Below, one piece after another: positions 7,753-16,993 of a stretch of 64,000 nucleotides of DNA; the stretch's first letter is position 1; each line of letters begins with the position of its first letter. The translations under genes and the position numbers were made by a program. Origin of the DNA: WRAU01 sp964277385 (GTDB taxonomy: Bacteria > Pseudomonadota > Alphaproteobacteria > WRAU01 > Hepatincolaceae); NCBI GenBank assembly GCA_964277385.1, contig OZ195520.1:682001-746000 (forward strand), read 5' to 3'. The notes under the pieces are model-generated. The model was not told where the DNA came from. It did no database searches and saw only the letters and a list, made by a program, of their open reading frames with translations.

Positions 7753-9444
7753 TTACTTCAATTTTTTTAACATATCTTTATTTTTAAAATAAAAAGGAAT
7801 GTCGCAGAAAATAGGTGTTTTAGCATTATTTTGTACAAACACTATTTGCTTACCATCGGGTAAACTTAGTAAATCTGATGCACTTATTAAATCTTGTACT
7901 TTTTTAATGCTTTGTCTGTTTTTTCCTTTCCCTTGCCATTCTTTTACTTGCGTTTGACCTCCAAACTTAGCTAGGCGTTCCGCTGTTTTATCATTATTCT
8001 GCGGTAAAATAATTTTTAATGCAGTATTTGTCATCATTGTATTTAATGCTCCCTCACTGTATTTATCTATTATCTGTCCAAAATCTTGACACACCAATAA
8101 AAAACTTCCTCTGTAACCTCTGGCTATCGCTGGTCCATCTATCACTGCACTTATTGGTGGAAAAAATGCTACCTCGTCTAATATAAATCTCACTATGTTA
8201 GATTCCTTTACTACTACTAAATCTTGTGATGTTATATATTTATATGCTACCTCTACAAATATTGCACTTAATACTCCAAATAATTCTTGTTCCGCCGCTG
8301 GAGATATTAAATATACAGTGGTAGGTTTATCTGTTCCTCTTATATTATTCATGGAAAAATTATTTTTAGATGTTACATCTCTTACATATTCACTATTAAA
8401 TACTGCTAAATCACTACTTATTGTTGCTATTATACTTCCTAGTGTATCTGGTGCTGTACTTGATAACTCTGAAAACACATTTTTACATCTTAATTTAATA
8501 CTTTCAGGAAATTTTAATTCTTCTACTTCTCTAGCTTTTATTAAAAAACCTTCTTGTGATGCATCTTCTTTTTCACTATTATCTTCGTCATCTATATCTT
8601 GAACTCCTATCGTTGCTAAGATATCTTTTACTTCTGCTATATTTGTTGATCTATGCTCTAACTCTTCTTTGTAAATTGAATATAATATCAGTGCACTTAA
8701 TGTTTTACGTCCAGAATTTGCCCAAAAAGTATTTCCTTTTGGCATTTTTATTAGAATATTCGTTATCATATCTACATACTTACTTCTCTCCGCTGTACCC
8801 TCTGGGATATTGCTTAAGTCTAACGGATTCCAATACGTAGTGTTATCATTTCTTTGATCAAAAGGTTGTCCCCATTCTATTCTAAAAACATTTGTTACTT
8901 TCCTTCTGTACTTAGATGTTTCATCATACAATTCTCCTTTTGGGTCATTAATAATTAAACTATCTTTATCTGTAGACAAAATAGTAGGAATAACCGTACC
9001 ACTTGTTTTACCAGCACCAGCAGGTGCAACGCAAAGCATACCTAATGATTCATTTGTTTTTAGTATTTTATTATTAAAACTTCCTAAACAAAATCCATCT
9101 TCTTTTAAAACTCCTGGTTTCATTTTTTTTACATCTATAGGTGTTGCAAATCTTGAAAATCTCAAGGTCAACTTATATGGATTTCTAATTAAAAAGAATA
9201 TCATTAATATTGTAAATAATAATAAATCTAGTACTATTACCCAAAATGTTGGGAATTCATAATGCCCTTTAAAAAGAACTGTTTTAAATAAATACTTAAT
9301 AAAGTCTCCTTCTAACAAATAAGCTCCTACAAAGTACCAAGAATAAAATTCAAATAATCCTAGTGTAAATAAAATAGATAGTACCATTCTATTTATAATA
9401 TAAAAATAATACTGAAAATCTTGTTTTGAACTTGGTAAAGCCAT
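7753..9444 (-). CDS. virD4: T4SS coupling protein VirD4/TraG
   Basis: 563-aa hexameric ATPase that hands the relaxase-DNA complex to the VirB channel. Two N-terminal membrane segments (about 18-40 and 66-87) are followed by the nucleotide-binding domain with Walker A APAGAGKT at 140-147 and INDPKGELY, the VirD4 signature, shortly after. RFILDEVAFFPP is the Walker B region, and FLLVCQDFGQI matches the conserved motif 3. It is the second gene of the P2 unit, separated from the VirB blocks as is common in these elements. Confidence 0.95.
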   Translation of the reverse strand: MALPSSKQDFQYYFYIINRMVLSILFTLGLFEFYSWYFVGAYLLEGDFIKYLFKTVLFKGHYEFPTFWVIVLDLLLFTILMIFFLIRNPYKLTLRFSRFATPIDVKKMKPGVLKEDGFCLGSFNNKILKTNESLGMLCVAPAGAGKTSGTVIPTILSTDKDSLIINDPKGELYDETSKYRRKVTNVFRIEWGQPFDQRNDNTTYWNPLDLSNIPEGTAERSKYVDMITNILIKMPKGNTFWANSGRKTLSALILYSIYKEELEHRSTNIAEVKDILATIGVQDIDDEDNSEKEDASQEGFLIKAREVEELKFPESIKLRCKNVFSELSSTAPDTLGSIIATISSDLAVFNSEYVRDVTSKNNFSMNNIRGTDKPTTVYLISPAAEQELFGVLSAIFVEVAYKYITSQDLVVVKESNIVRFILDEVAFFPPISAVIDGPAIARGYRGSFLLVCQDFGQIIDKYSEGALNTMMTNTALKIILPQNNDKTAERLAKFGGQTQVKEWQGKGKNRQSIKKVQDLISASDLLSLPDGKQIVFVQNNAKTPIFCDIPFYFKNKDMLKKLK

Positions 9445-9458
9445 TTTATTTTCTCCTT

Positions 9459-10973
9459 TTAACTACAAATACTATAAGTCTTTGTTCTATAGCTAGTATC
9501 ATCAGGTCTCCCTATTTCATCTTGATAATCTCTTCTTATCTTTTTATTAAGAGTTGTACCACAATTACCTCCGTGCTTTTTAATGAGGTGAGTCCCTTTA
9601 TAAACATGATTCACCGCTCCTTCGTTATAAACAAGTCCTGTGAAATAATTTACCTCACCAAAAACAACAGCTCTTTTCATTGTTCTTAAAGAATGGCCAT
9701 TTCCTCCTCCTTTGCCTAAATCATCCTTATGAGACCAACCATCTTGGATATTCTTTTGGGGATATTTAACAGAATCAAGTTCATTATTATCTATAACAAT
9801 TCTCCTATTATTTTCTTGCGGAATATAAATAACTCTTGTTAGTATTCTTTGAGATATCCAATCATCATTATTATGTTTCCATTTTTCATTTTCCCACTCT
9901 ATAAAATGCTTGAAATTTGATTCTTTAGTTAAAACACAATCTCCTAAATACTCAACTGTATTATCTTCTCTAACCCAATAATACTTACCAAAATGAGTAG
10001 ACTGATTATTAACGATATCATGGGTTACAGGACAACCTTCAAATTTAACTTTTAAGCTCTCAGACTTACCCTCTGGGTCTAACACACATGGCGATATATA
10101 GTTTTTTTCCCCATTATCTTCAGAATAATACCACTGACCACGCTTTATAAATGTATCTCCAATGGCTTGTGCTTCACAAACATCAAAATCTATTTGATGT
10201 GCCATTTGAGCCGATGGAACACAACCTCCTGCTCCATAAGTTTTATTATTTTCAGTAAAAAAAGGTTGATATCTTTTATAGCTAACATGATTATCCCAAT
10301 CATGATACACATCACAGTTTTTTCTCTCAGCAGGAAAATCTTTAACTTTTGTACAAGATTGAGTTACTTTTTTAGTACCATCATTATCTATATAATAAAT
10401 TTGTTGAAACCCATGAATTGTTTCTTCTGCTTGATTATACATTTGAATACAACCTTCATAAGTGGTAACATATTCAGGTTTTTCAATAGTTCCGCTTAAG
10501 CCTTCAGTAATAGGAGAAGTATATCCTCCTGTATTTATAGAAGTACTACCACCAGATGTAGAAGCTGGAATATCTCTTTTTTTATTATCTTTTTCTTCAT
10601 CACTTTTTAATTTTAAATTATTAGGCAAACCACCTTTAACAAGTAATGATGTTCCTCTGCTTAAAAACTTTTTATCTAAATCAATACTAGATGTTAAACC
10701 ACTTACATTAACACGTCCTTTGGGGTCTAAAATAGCTGTCCATGTTATATCTATAACGTTAGTATTTTCTTTTACCAAAGATGGTGTTGCTTTAAGTAAA
10801 CCTTCAATTATTTTTTGTTCTCCATCTATTTTCGCTGTTATTTTTTGCTCTTTTTCTGTATTTACTTGTTTGTTAACAGTTACTGAAAAATCCGCATGAG
10901 CAATACTTGTATACATAAAAAATGAATACAAAAGTAACAAAGTACTAACTTGTTTGATTTTTTGAATAAGCAT
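9459..10973 (-). CDS. Secreted cysteine-repeat protein of the T4SS element
   Basis: 504 aa with an N-terminal signal sequence (cleavage likely after SIAHA). Residues about 30-130 are beta-rich; a Gly/Ser/Thr linker follows. Residues about 170-350 contain four units of about 44 aa, each with two cysteines and a central aromatic strand before a Gly/Asn/Asp turn (for example QIYYIDNDG, YYSEDNG, YYWVREDN). The C-terminal part is polar with one more Cys pair. No family recognised. As the first gene of a T4SS transcription unit it may be a surface adhesin, pilus-tip or mating-pair factor; that is inference. Confidence 0.7.
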   Translation of the reverse strand: MLIQKIKQVSTLLLLYSFFMYTSIAHADFSVTVNKQVNTEKEQKITAKIDGEQKIIEGLLKATPSLVKENTNVIDITWTAILDPKGRVNVSGLTSSIDLDKKFLSRGTSLLVKGGLPNNLKLKSDEEKDNKKRDIPASTSGGSTSINTGGYTSPITEGLSGTIEKPEYVTTYEGCIQMYNQAEETIHGFQQIYYIDNDGTKKVTQSCTKVKDFPAERKNCDVYHDWDNHVSYKRYQPFFTENNKTYGAGGCVPSAQMAHQIDFDVCEAQAIGDTFIKRGQWYYSEDNGEKNYISPCVLDPEGKSESLKVKFEGCPVTHDIVNNQSTHFGKYYWVREDNTVEYLGDCVLTKESNFKHFIEWENEKWKHNNDDWISQRILTRVIYIPQENNRRIVIDNNELDSVKYPQKNIQDGWSHKDDLGKGGGNGHSLRTMKRAVVFGEVNYFTGLVYNEGAVNHVYKGTHLIKKHGGNCGTTLNKKIRRDYQDEIGRPDDTSYRTKTYSICS

Positions 10974-11036
10974 TTTACCCTCCTTAAAAAATATATAAAT
11001 CTATACTTTATTAAAGAACAAAAACGAATATATTGA

Positions 11037-11061
11037 TATTTATAAAAATTAAGTTTTTTAA
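11037..11061 (-). promoter_or_regulatory. Conserved element P2 upstream of the cysteine-repeat/virD4 unit
   Basis: Identical over 25 bp to the P3 and P4 elements. On the minus strand: TTAAAA, 17 bases, TATCAA, followed by TATAT. The distance to the start codon at 10973 is 63 bp, and AAGGAGGG precedes that start. Confidence 0.65.
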
Positions 11062-11110
11062 GTTGCTAATTTTGTTATAATTAAGTTAATAAACTTAATC
11101 CTATATAATT

Positions 11111-11180
11111 CAGTCTATTCTCCCTTAATTTCTACTTACAAGACTTAGTAATGATTCCCATTATATTTTGTCTCATTACA
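11111..11180 (-). repeat. Decayed Mu-like phage end inside the conjugative element
   Basis: Seventy bases clearly matching 683-752. Read on the minus strand from 11180 it begins TGTAATGAGACAA, then 8 bases, then GGGAAT, and goes on with the same downstream order as copy 1. It lies between the P2 element and fic. It shows that a phage end entered or was carried by the conjugative element and has since mutated. Confidence 0.65.
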
Positions 11181-11213
11181 ACTAATAATAAGATTTAAGG
11201 ATATATATAATTA

Positions 11214-12005
11214 TTATCTACCATCTCTATCTTTAGATTTTTTCTTTGATTTCGTAGTTTGAATTATTTCATTAGACTTTTCTAAGTATGTATCTAATGT
11301 TTTTAAGGCTTTATTATAAATAAATTCATTAAAATAATTTAAGTTTCCTGTTTTATCTGTTTTATGTAAAGATGTTAAATACTGGTTTCTTTCTCCAGCT
11401 TCAATAATAATTGGCGGATAACTATTTTTAATTAATAAACTATTCATTAAAAGTCTTGAAGTTCTACCATTACCATCTACAAAAGGGTGTATTTTAACCA
11501 ATTTATAATGTGCTTCGCTTGCTTGTTGCACTGGGTGTTTTTTATTCTCTTGCTGTTCTTTAACTAATTCTGAAGTAAATTCATTCATTAATGATTTTAT
11601 CTCACTAGCTTTAGCTAAATTAACATCTGAACCTAATATTTCAACTTCTCCTTTTCTATACTCTCCTCTTCTATCTGTTATACCTTCTAGTATAATTGAG
11701 TTTAAACTTAATATATCTCTTTCTGTAATAATTTCTTTTGGCTTATGCCTTAATTCCCATATGTGTTTAAATGCTTTAATATGATTTTTAGCTTCATATA
11801 TTTCTCTTAAACTTTTATCTCCAACTGAAGTTCCTTGAAAAATTAACTTAGTTTCATAAATACTTAAAGTATTTCCCTCTAGTGCATTACTATGGTAAGT
11901 CATTAAAATATTAAGTTCATCAACATTCTTATAATAATAAAGTTCTTTATCTGTAAGAAATTTTCTTACCTTACCTAATTTATTACTTAGTAAATCATAA
12001 TCCAT
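11214..12005 (-). CDS. fic: Fic family protein (AMPylase-type)
   Basis: 263 aa. The active-site loop HPFVDGNGRTSR matches the Fic consensus HPFx(D/E)GNGRxxR, so the catalytic histidine and ATP-binding residues are present. SNALEG near residue 37 fits the inhibitory-helix motif (S/T)xxxE(G/N), placed N-terminal to the core as in self-inhibited class II Fic proteins. It ends in the basic tail KSKKKSKDRDGR. It follows virB10 by 45 bp, so it may be the last gene of the P3 unit. It could be a toxin, a host-directed effector or a regulator; the target cannot be told. Confidence 0.9.
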   Translation of the reverse strand: MDYDLLSNKLGKVRKFLTDKELYYYKNVDELNILMTYHSNALEGNTLSIYETKLIFQGTSVGDKSLREIYEAKNHIKAFKHIWELRHKPKEIITERDILSLNSIILEGITDRRGEYRKGEVEILGSDVNLAKASEIKSLMNEFTSELVKEQQENKKHPVQQASEAHYKLVKIHPFVDGNGRTSRLLMNSLLIKNSYPPIIIEAGERNQYLTSLHKTDKTGNLNYFNEFIYNKALKTLDTYLEKSNEIIQTTKSKKKSKDRDGR

Positions 12006-12050
12006 TTTTTATCCCTTTTTATTTTATTTATTATAACATAATTTTAATTT

Positions 12051-13130
12051 TTAATCAGCCTCAATGGGTTCTAGGTTTATATCTACTTGAAGTTTTAGAA
12101 TAACTCTTGTACCACTTGGAATTGTAACTACTGGTGCTAAATCTATAGTTCTTTCTAAAAACTTACTGGATAAATCAATAATATTAAGTGCTGTATATTG
12201 TGCCATTCCAGCAACAGCATTAGTTTGAATGCTATCAGCACCATACATTGCTAAACCACTTAATATTGATAATACAAAAGTTTGACCGTATTTTTCCCAC
12301 ATCCGATTATCTAAATCTCCAATTATACCAGAACGTCCCATTGTATCACTCAATACACTTGAGCTTATCATCATAGATTTACCATTTGGAAAATATACTC
12401 GTTTGCACTCACTAACCAAAGCTGTTTCTCCATATGCCGTTAAAGGTTCAAAAGTGCATATGAATTTAGAACCTTTTGGAATTAGGATTTCTTTTGAATC
12501 AAAACTAAATACATCTTTTTCAGATACGGCTACAAACTCTGCTGCTCTTCTACTGTTGATATTTGTTTCTGTTAAAAGCCTTACATACATATCTGTTGTT
12601 GCTAGTTTGTCTCTGGAAACTATGCTTGATGTAGTATCTTCTGGAGTTCCTAATTCTGAATATTCTTCCATATAAAAGGCATCTTTTAAATGGATTTTAA
12701 AATCTATTTTGTCTTTTTCTCCTGCCATTACTACTTTATATTTAGATACTCTACGTCTTTTCGCTTCTTCTTCTGCTTGTTTTTTAGCTAAAAGTTTTGC
12801 TAATTGTTCCGCTCGTAATCTTTCATTTTCTAAACGCCTTCTTTCTTCTTCTTCTCTTTTTCTTCTTTCTTCTTCTTCTGATGCTAAACGAAGCTTTTTT
12901 TTATAATCTAAATCTTGTTGTTTTCTTAATTTTTCTAACTCTGCTAGTCTTTTAGCTTCATCTTCTGCTCTTCTTTTAGCCTCTATTTCTGCTTTATAAT
13001 TAAGAATTTTTAGAGTGTTTTCTTTATCTTTTGCTAAAAAACGAGATTCATCACTTTCTACGGCTTTTAGCAAAATAGTACTTAAAAACATAAAAGATAT
13101 AATAAAAAGAACGTATTTATTTAATTTCAT
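12051..13130 (-). CDS. virB10: T4SS protein VirB10/TrbI
   Basis: About 359 aa from the ATG at 13130, which has AAGGAGATAG before it and overlaps virB9 by 14 bp; an upstream in-frame start is less likely. One N-terminal membrane segment is followed by a long Arg/Glu/Lys coiled coil (about residues 25-120) where many VirB10 proteins have a proline-rich linker. The C-terminal beta-barrel domain is recognisable: IPKGSKFICTFE, LVSECKRVYFPNGK, and VVTIPSGTRVILKL at the end. VirB10 spans the periplasm and forms the outer-membrane core with VirB7 and VirB9. Confidence 0.92.
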   Translation of the reverse strand: MKLNKYVLFIISFMFLSTILLKAVESDESRFLAKDKENTLKILNYKAEIEAKRRAEDEAKRLAELEKLRKQQDLDYKKKLRLASEEEERRKREEEERRRLENERLRAEQLAKLLAKKQAEEEAKRRRVSKYKVVMAGEKDKIDFKIHLKDAFYMEEYSELGTPEDTTSSIVSRDKLATTDMYVRLLTETNINSRRAAEFVAVSEKDVFSFDSKEILIPKGSKFICTFEPLTAYGETALVSECKRVYFPNGKSMMISSSVLSDTMGRSGIIGDLDNRMWEKYGQTFVLSILSGLAMYGADSIQTNAVAGMAQYTALNIIDLSSKFLERTIDLAPVVTIPSGTRVILKLQVDINLEPIEAD

Positions 13131-13854
13131 ACCTATCTCCTTTATACTCAATACAAACAAATGCTCCATTTGCTACTAAGGTTATTCTTTTAGCTAGGGT
13201 ATGAACAACTATTACATTGTTTTTTATGACTTTATTAACTGGAACATCAATACCATCTACAACTTCTTGTACATTTGGAATTGTTCTTATTGTTCCATCA
13301 TTAGTTGAATAATCTAAATATGTATATATCCCATCTGTCCATACCTTACTTGGTGCTATTTTTTTATAATCACAAAACCAAAAACCACATCTAGTTTGAG
13401 AATACATATTAAAGTTATAATCAAAATTAGGATTTTTCTCTAAAGAAGATACTTCTTTATCTATTTTATCTATTAGTTTCTTTTTATTATTAAAAGCAAG
13501 TTCTCCTACTGATATATGTAAATTAGGTTCTCTGCTGTCTTTATAATCTAGTGTTTTTACCATAAAAATAAAATTTCCATCTTTTGTTGAAACATTTATA
13601 TTTGTTTTTTCATTTGGTAACTTTGGTGCTATTAATAATGTGTTTGGAGTTATATTTTCAGCATCTGCTATTAATTCATCTCCAACAACAAAATAATTAA
13701 TAATAGAACTAAATTCTATAGTGGTTACCATTCCTTTTTTTACATAAATTTCTTTAGTCTGAAAAGTTGCATAATCAACCCAATTAGTATTACTTTCAGC
13801 TTTTAATTGAAAACTAATAATACTTACTATGATAACTATTAATATCTTTTTCAT
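13117..13854 (-). CDS. virB9: T4SS protein VirB9
   Basis: About 245 aa starting MKKILIVIIVSIISFQ with a signal peptide. The body is beta-rich with the VirB9 order: a region around SSIINYFVVGDELIAD, an ANxxPNTLLIAPKLPNEKTNI-like strand set, and a C-terminal WTDGIYTYLDYS segment, which corresponds to the conserved VirB9 C-terminal domain that binds VirB7. The start codon lies 3 bp from the virB8 stop; the further-upstream GTG is not needed. Part of the P3 unit. Confidence 0.88.
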   Translation of the reverse strand: MKKILIVIIVSIISFQLKAESNTNWVDYATFQTKEIYVKKGMVTTIEFSSIINYFVVGDELIADAENITPNTLLIAPKLPNEKTNINVSTKDGNFIFMVKTLDYKDSREPNLHISVGELAFNNKKKLIDKIDKEVSSLEKNPNFDYNFNMYSQTRCGFWFCDYKKIAPSKVWTDGIYTYLDYSTNDGTIRTIPNVQEVVDGIDVPVNKVIKNNVIVVHTLAKRITLVANGAFVCIEYKGDRYEIK

Positions 13855-13856
13855 TA

Positions 13857-14714
13857 CTACCACGCATCTCTTATTGTTGAATCTGTATCTTTTTTATTTG
13901 TTTTTTTAGCTTGTTCAATTTTTAAATCTAAACTTTTCTCAGTTTCCATCTTTTGTTGTTTTATACCTATAGAATAATCATTAACTAAATATCCAAAAGG
14001 ATTATTTAGATAATCATTCCCCTTTAGTGGTTCTTTAGTTTCTTCAAAACTAACTGTTGCTACCGCTATTGTAATTTTTAGTATTTTACCTGTTGATCTA
14101 TAAGTATCTATCATTTCATATTCAACCTGGTACTGCATATCACTAAGAACTGAAGAAGATATTATATTTATAGTTCTTCTAATATTATTATTAATTGCCC
14201 ATTTGTAAGGTGAATCATTACTATTTAAATACAAGGTATTAAAACTAGATTTAATCTCATTATTAGAAAAAAACATAATTTCATTCCATCTTTTAGATTC
14301 AGTTTCTAAATCTATAGTTTCTCTCTTCATGACATAATCTCTTGCTAAGAACTCTTTTACTGACCTTTGAGAACTTTTACTCACCTTATATTGTTCTACG
14401 TAAACAATTTGTTCTTCTTTTGGCATAAAATGAACAAAATAAGGAACTTTTTCTTTTAAAGGAAGCATTATTAAAATTAAAACAACCAGCATAAAGTTAA
14501 AAATTAAGCTAATAAAAAAAGCAAATAAAACGGTTTGAGCAAGTTTTGTATCACTACGAGATTTATCGTTTAAATCAATAAATTTATTTTTATCAAAAAG
14601 ATTAAGAACTTTCTTAGATTGATTTTTAATTTTGTCTATATTTTCAGTTGTTTTTTCTTTTGTATCTTTAGATTTTAAATATCTTGAAAATCTTTGTAGT
14701 TTGTTATTTTTCAT
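13857..14714 (-). CDS. virB8: T4SS inner-membrane protein VirB8
   Basis: About 285 aa from the ATG at 14714, just past the virB7 stop. A soluble basic N-terminus is followed by one membrane segment (about residues 58-82) and a periplasmic domain of the VirB8/NTF2-like type: VPYFVHFMPKEEQIVYVE, KEFLARDYVMKRETIDLE, then WNEIM. VirB8 scaffolds the assembly of the VirB channel. The last 30 residues are Lys/Glu-rich. It is flanked by virB7 and virB9 as in the Agrobacterium operon. Confidence 0.9.
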   Translation of the reverse strand: MKNNKLQRFSRYLKSKDTKEKTTENIDKIKNQSKKVLNLFDKNKFIDLNDKSRSDTKLAQTVLFAFFISLIFNFMLVVLILIMLPLKEKVPYFVHFMPKEEQIVYVEQYKVSKSSQRSVKEFLARDYVMKRETIDLETESKRWNEIMFFSNNEIKSSFNTLYLNSNDSPYKWAINNNIRRTINIISSSVLSDMQYQVEYEMIDTYRSTGKILKITIAVATVSFEETKEPLKGNDYLNNPFGYLVNDYSIGIKQQKMETEKSLDLKIEQAKKTNKKDTDSTIRDAW

Positions 14715-14716
14715 AA

Positions 14717-14887
14717 TTATAACCACTCTCCATTTTGATAAAACATAGAACAAGCACAACGAGATTTTTTAACATCATCACGACCAAAACCAGGAGTAGC
14801 TGGGTCTCTCTCATACCTAGTAGGTAATGAACAAGAACCAAGCAAAATTAAACTCCCTATAATTACTATTAGCATTATTTTTTTCAT
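14717..14887 (-). CDS. virB7: VirB7-like lipoprotein
   Basis: 56-aa frame starting MKKIMLIVIIGSLILLGSC: a lipoprotein signal with a lipobox ending at Cys19. The mature part is short and contains a second cysteine pair (RCACS). Size, lipobox and position between virB6 and virB8 match VirB7, the small outer-membrane lipoprotein that stabilises VirB9. Its TAA lies 3 bp before the virB8 ATG. Confidence 0.85.
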   Translation of the reverse strand: MKKIMLIVIIGSLILLGSCSLPTRYERDPATPGFGRDDVKKSRCACSMFYQNGEWL

Positions 14888-14916
14888 TATTTTATCTCCA
14901 TATTTATCTACTATTT

Positions 14917-15840
14917 TTACTTCTTCTTCAGCCCAGCTAAAGAAGATGTTCCCCCAGCTATACGATTTGCTATTTCATTAACAATTTTTAATAAAATAAT
15001 AGCAACAAAAGAGAGTACTACTACCCCCATGCATGACGCAAAAAATTCATTCTCATCGTTAAAAACTAAAGCTTCTTTTATTATTCCTCCAAACATTGAT
15101 AAAAATACAGATAACAAAGTAATTTTAATTATAGAACAGTAAACAACCTGTACAGCTCCCATTGCTAAACTTCGTGTGAATTTAAAAAAGAATAATAATA
15201 ACCAAATACTGCTAAGCGATAACACAACATAAAATTCAACTGTTAGAATTAATACATTTATTAACACTATTAATGTTAATAATGATAATGCTAATATACC
15301 TATAATAGCACCAATGGTCATAATAAAAGAGGTCCAACTAATAGAAGAATATGCCGTCCACATTATAGAAGATAAATCAGATGTTTGGTTAACAATATTA
15401 CTAATAGCATCTCCACCGCCTGAACTAAATAAACTAGGAAGATTATTAAAAAGGTTCTCAAGATTTTTTAGAATATAAAAATCAAACCATTTAAAATTAA
15501 GTAAAGAAGCTATTACTAAAAATAAAAACATTTTTTGAGTAGTTTCCGATAAAAATGGACTACCATTTAATAAGCTTCTAGCTCCCATAATAATAATATA
15601 TCCACCAGCCATAGTAGCTAAAAGTCTATTAGCACTTTTAACTACTTTTTTCATATTTTTTTCTATAACGCTTTTGGTAAGATTTATAATTTTATTATAA
15701 ATTTCAATTAATGGGTCAAAAAATCCAGGTTCTTTAACCTCAATAACAGAACCCAATTCTGCAGAATAAGCAGTAGTAGATACTAGCGATAAATTCAACA
15801 CACTAAAGCCTATAAGCAAACTAAAAATAATTTTTTTCAT
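14917..15840 (-). CDS. virB6: T4SS inner-membrane protein VirB6/TrbL
   Basis: 307 aa with a signal-like N-terminus (MKKIIFSLLIGFSVLNLS) and at least five further hydrophobic segments between residues 70 and 295, the topology of VirB6/TrbL channel proteins. It contains AGGYIIIMGARSLLNG and a Trp-rich cytoplasmic/periplasmic loop (DLSSIMWTAYSSISWTS). It lies between the VirB5-position gene and virB7 in the P3 unit. Confidence 0.88.
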   Translation of the reverse strand: MKKIIFSLLIGFSVLNLSLVSTTAYSAELGSVIEVKEPGFFDPLIEIYNKIINLTKSVIEKNMKKVVKSANRLLATMAGGYIIIMGARSLLNGSPFLSETTQKMFLFLVIASLLNFKWFDFYILKNLENLFNNLPSLFSSGGGDAISNIVNQTSDLSSIMWTAYSSISWTSFIMTIGAIIGILALSLLTLIVLINVLILTVEFYVVLSLSSIWLLLFFFKFTRSLAMGAVQVVYCSIIKITLLSVFLSMFGGIIKEALVFNDENEFFASCMGVVVLSFVAIILLKIVNEIANRIAGGTSSLAGLKKK

Positions 15841-15843
15841 TGA

Positions 15844-16500
15844 TTATTCTCTGATAGACATAATATAAATTATTTCTGCTTGTTGAATATTCATTTTTTG
15901 TAGTTCCGCAAGCATTTGAATAATTATTTGAGTTTGAACTTTTTGTACAGAAACAATATCTTTTGAATCTTTAAGCCCTTGTTGAAATTTTTCTATAGCT
16001 TTTGTATTTTCTTCTGCTCTTTGCATTTCCATAGAAGATTTAGTCAAAGAATAAGCTCTAACTTTTTGTTTTGCTTTCTCTTGTTTTTTAGCCTTTTCTT
16101 GAGCAACAGGAAGTGGATCTGTTTTAAAAACCAACATCTCTTTTTCAAACCACTTAACACCAGTATCAAGAGTTTTATCAGGAGAAGCACAAATATCTAG
16201 TTTAGGGTGCGGAAACCAATCAGGTAAAACATACTTACCACCACCACACTTTTGATACCAACTTCCAGCCCAATTTATAGTAGCTGGTGTAATTTCTCCC
16301 TTGCCTAACTTCAAAGCCATTGCTGTATTATGTTCTATCATTTGTTGCAAGGCATTAAATTGTTGCACAAAATTGTTAGCAGCAGTAAAATCTGTAACTG
16401 GAGTTGCTGGAACATTTGTTGGTGGTGTTGGTATTGCCTCTACTTTAATAGTAAATAAAAATAATAAGCTAACAATATATACTGTTTTATAAATTTTCAT
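15844..16500 (-). CDS. Secreted T4SS protein in the VirB5 position
   Basis: 218 aa, first gene of the P3 unit. A signal peptide (cleavage near VEA) is followed by a Pro/Thr-rich stretch, a short conserved-looking segment with two Cys (QKCGGGKYVLPDWF and later DICASP), and a long C-terminal helical region rich in Gln, Lys and Glu. VirB5 and TrbJ, minor pilus components, are secreted, helical, and encoded just before virB6, so this is the likely equivalent. Sequence similarity to VirB5 is not obvious to me. Confidence 0.6.
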   Translation of the reverse strand: MKIYKTVYIVSLLFLFTIKVEAIPTPPTNVPATPVTDFTAANNFVQQFNALQQMIEHNTAMALKLGKGEITPATINWAGSWYQKCGGGKYVLPDWFPHPKLDICASPDKTLDTGVKWFEKEMLVFKTDPLPVAQEKAKKQEKAKQKVRAYSLTKSSMEMQRAEENTKAIEKFQQGLKDSKDIVSVQKVQTQIIIQMLAELQKMNIQQAEIIYIMSIRE

Positions 16501-16559
16501 TATTGTATTCCTTTTAAAATATTTATATTTAAAAGGTAATAATTTATAGAGAATATTAA

Positions 16560-16584
16560 TATTTATAAAAATTAAGTTTTTTAA
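16560..16584 (-). promoter_or_regulatory. Conserved element P3 upstream of the virB5-virB10 unit
   Basis: Same 25-bp element as P2 and P4. On the minus strand: TTAAAA, 17 bases, TATTAA, followed by TATTC. It is 59 bp before the start codon at 16500. The leader holds an inverted repeat CCTTTTAAA/TTTAAAAGG near 16510-16535 that could pair around the ribosome site. Confidence 0.65.
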
Positions 16585-16688
16585 CCTCTCAATATTGGGT
16601 ATATATTATTTTAGGAATACCGACTTTTGGGTGATATTCATATTTTAAATCTGCATATTAGCCTCTATTTATTAAAATTAAAGGTACC

Positions 16689-16716
16689 AAAAAAGCCCCT
16701 TGAAAGGGGCTTTTTT
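16689..16716 (-). terminator. Strong bidirectional terminator
   Basis: Perfect hairpin AAGCCCCTT/AAGGGGCTT with a 3-base loop, flanked by A-run and T-run, so it can work in both directions. It follows the 84-aa secreted gene and isolates the virB11 side from the P3 element. Confidence 0.9.
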
Positions 16717-16738
16717 AGTTAATTAAATATATTAAATA

Positions 16739-16993
16739 TTATTTAAATGATTTAATTTCAGCCGATTCCATAAAATCTTTACAATTCATTTTAAATATAT
16801 ATTTACCAGTAATTCCTCTTGCAGATTGAGGTTCCATTCCTAAATATATTGCACAACCACCTTTTTCTTCTCTTATAACAACTATATAATCTGAATTTAC
16901 ATAAGTATCATTACCAAAGTCAATCATCTTGGCTGATGCGATAGATGGACTTAGTATTAATATAAATAACATTATTATTTTAAGCTTTTTCAT
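16739..16993 (-). CDS. Small secreted protein, 84 aa
   Basis: Signal peptide with a clean cleavage region (SPSIASA then KMIDFG). The mature 60 residues have two cysteines (GGCAIYLG and FKMNCKDF) and a beta-rich pattern. It sits 199 bp after virB11 and directly before a strong terminator, so it is the last gene of the P4 unit or has its own promoter. No family recognised; an exported helper of the T4SS is possible from location only. AAGGAGATAA precedes the ATG. Confidence 0.65.
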   Translation of the reverse strand: MKKLKIIMLFILILSPSIASAKMIDFGNDTYVNSDYIVVIREEKGGCAIYLGMEPQSARGITGKYIFKMNCKDFMESAEIKSFK

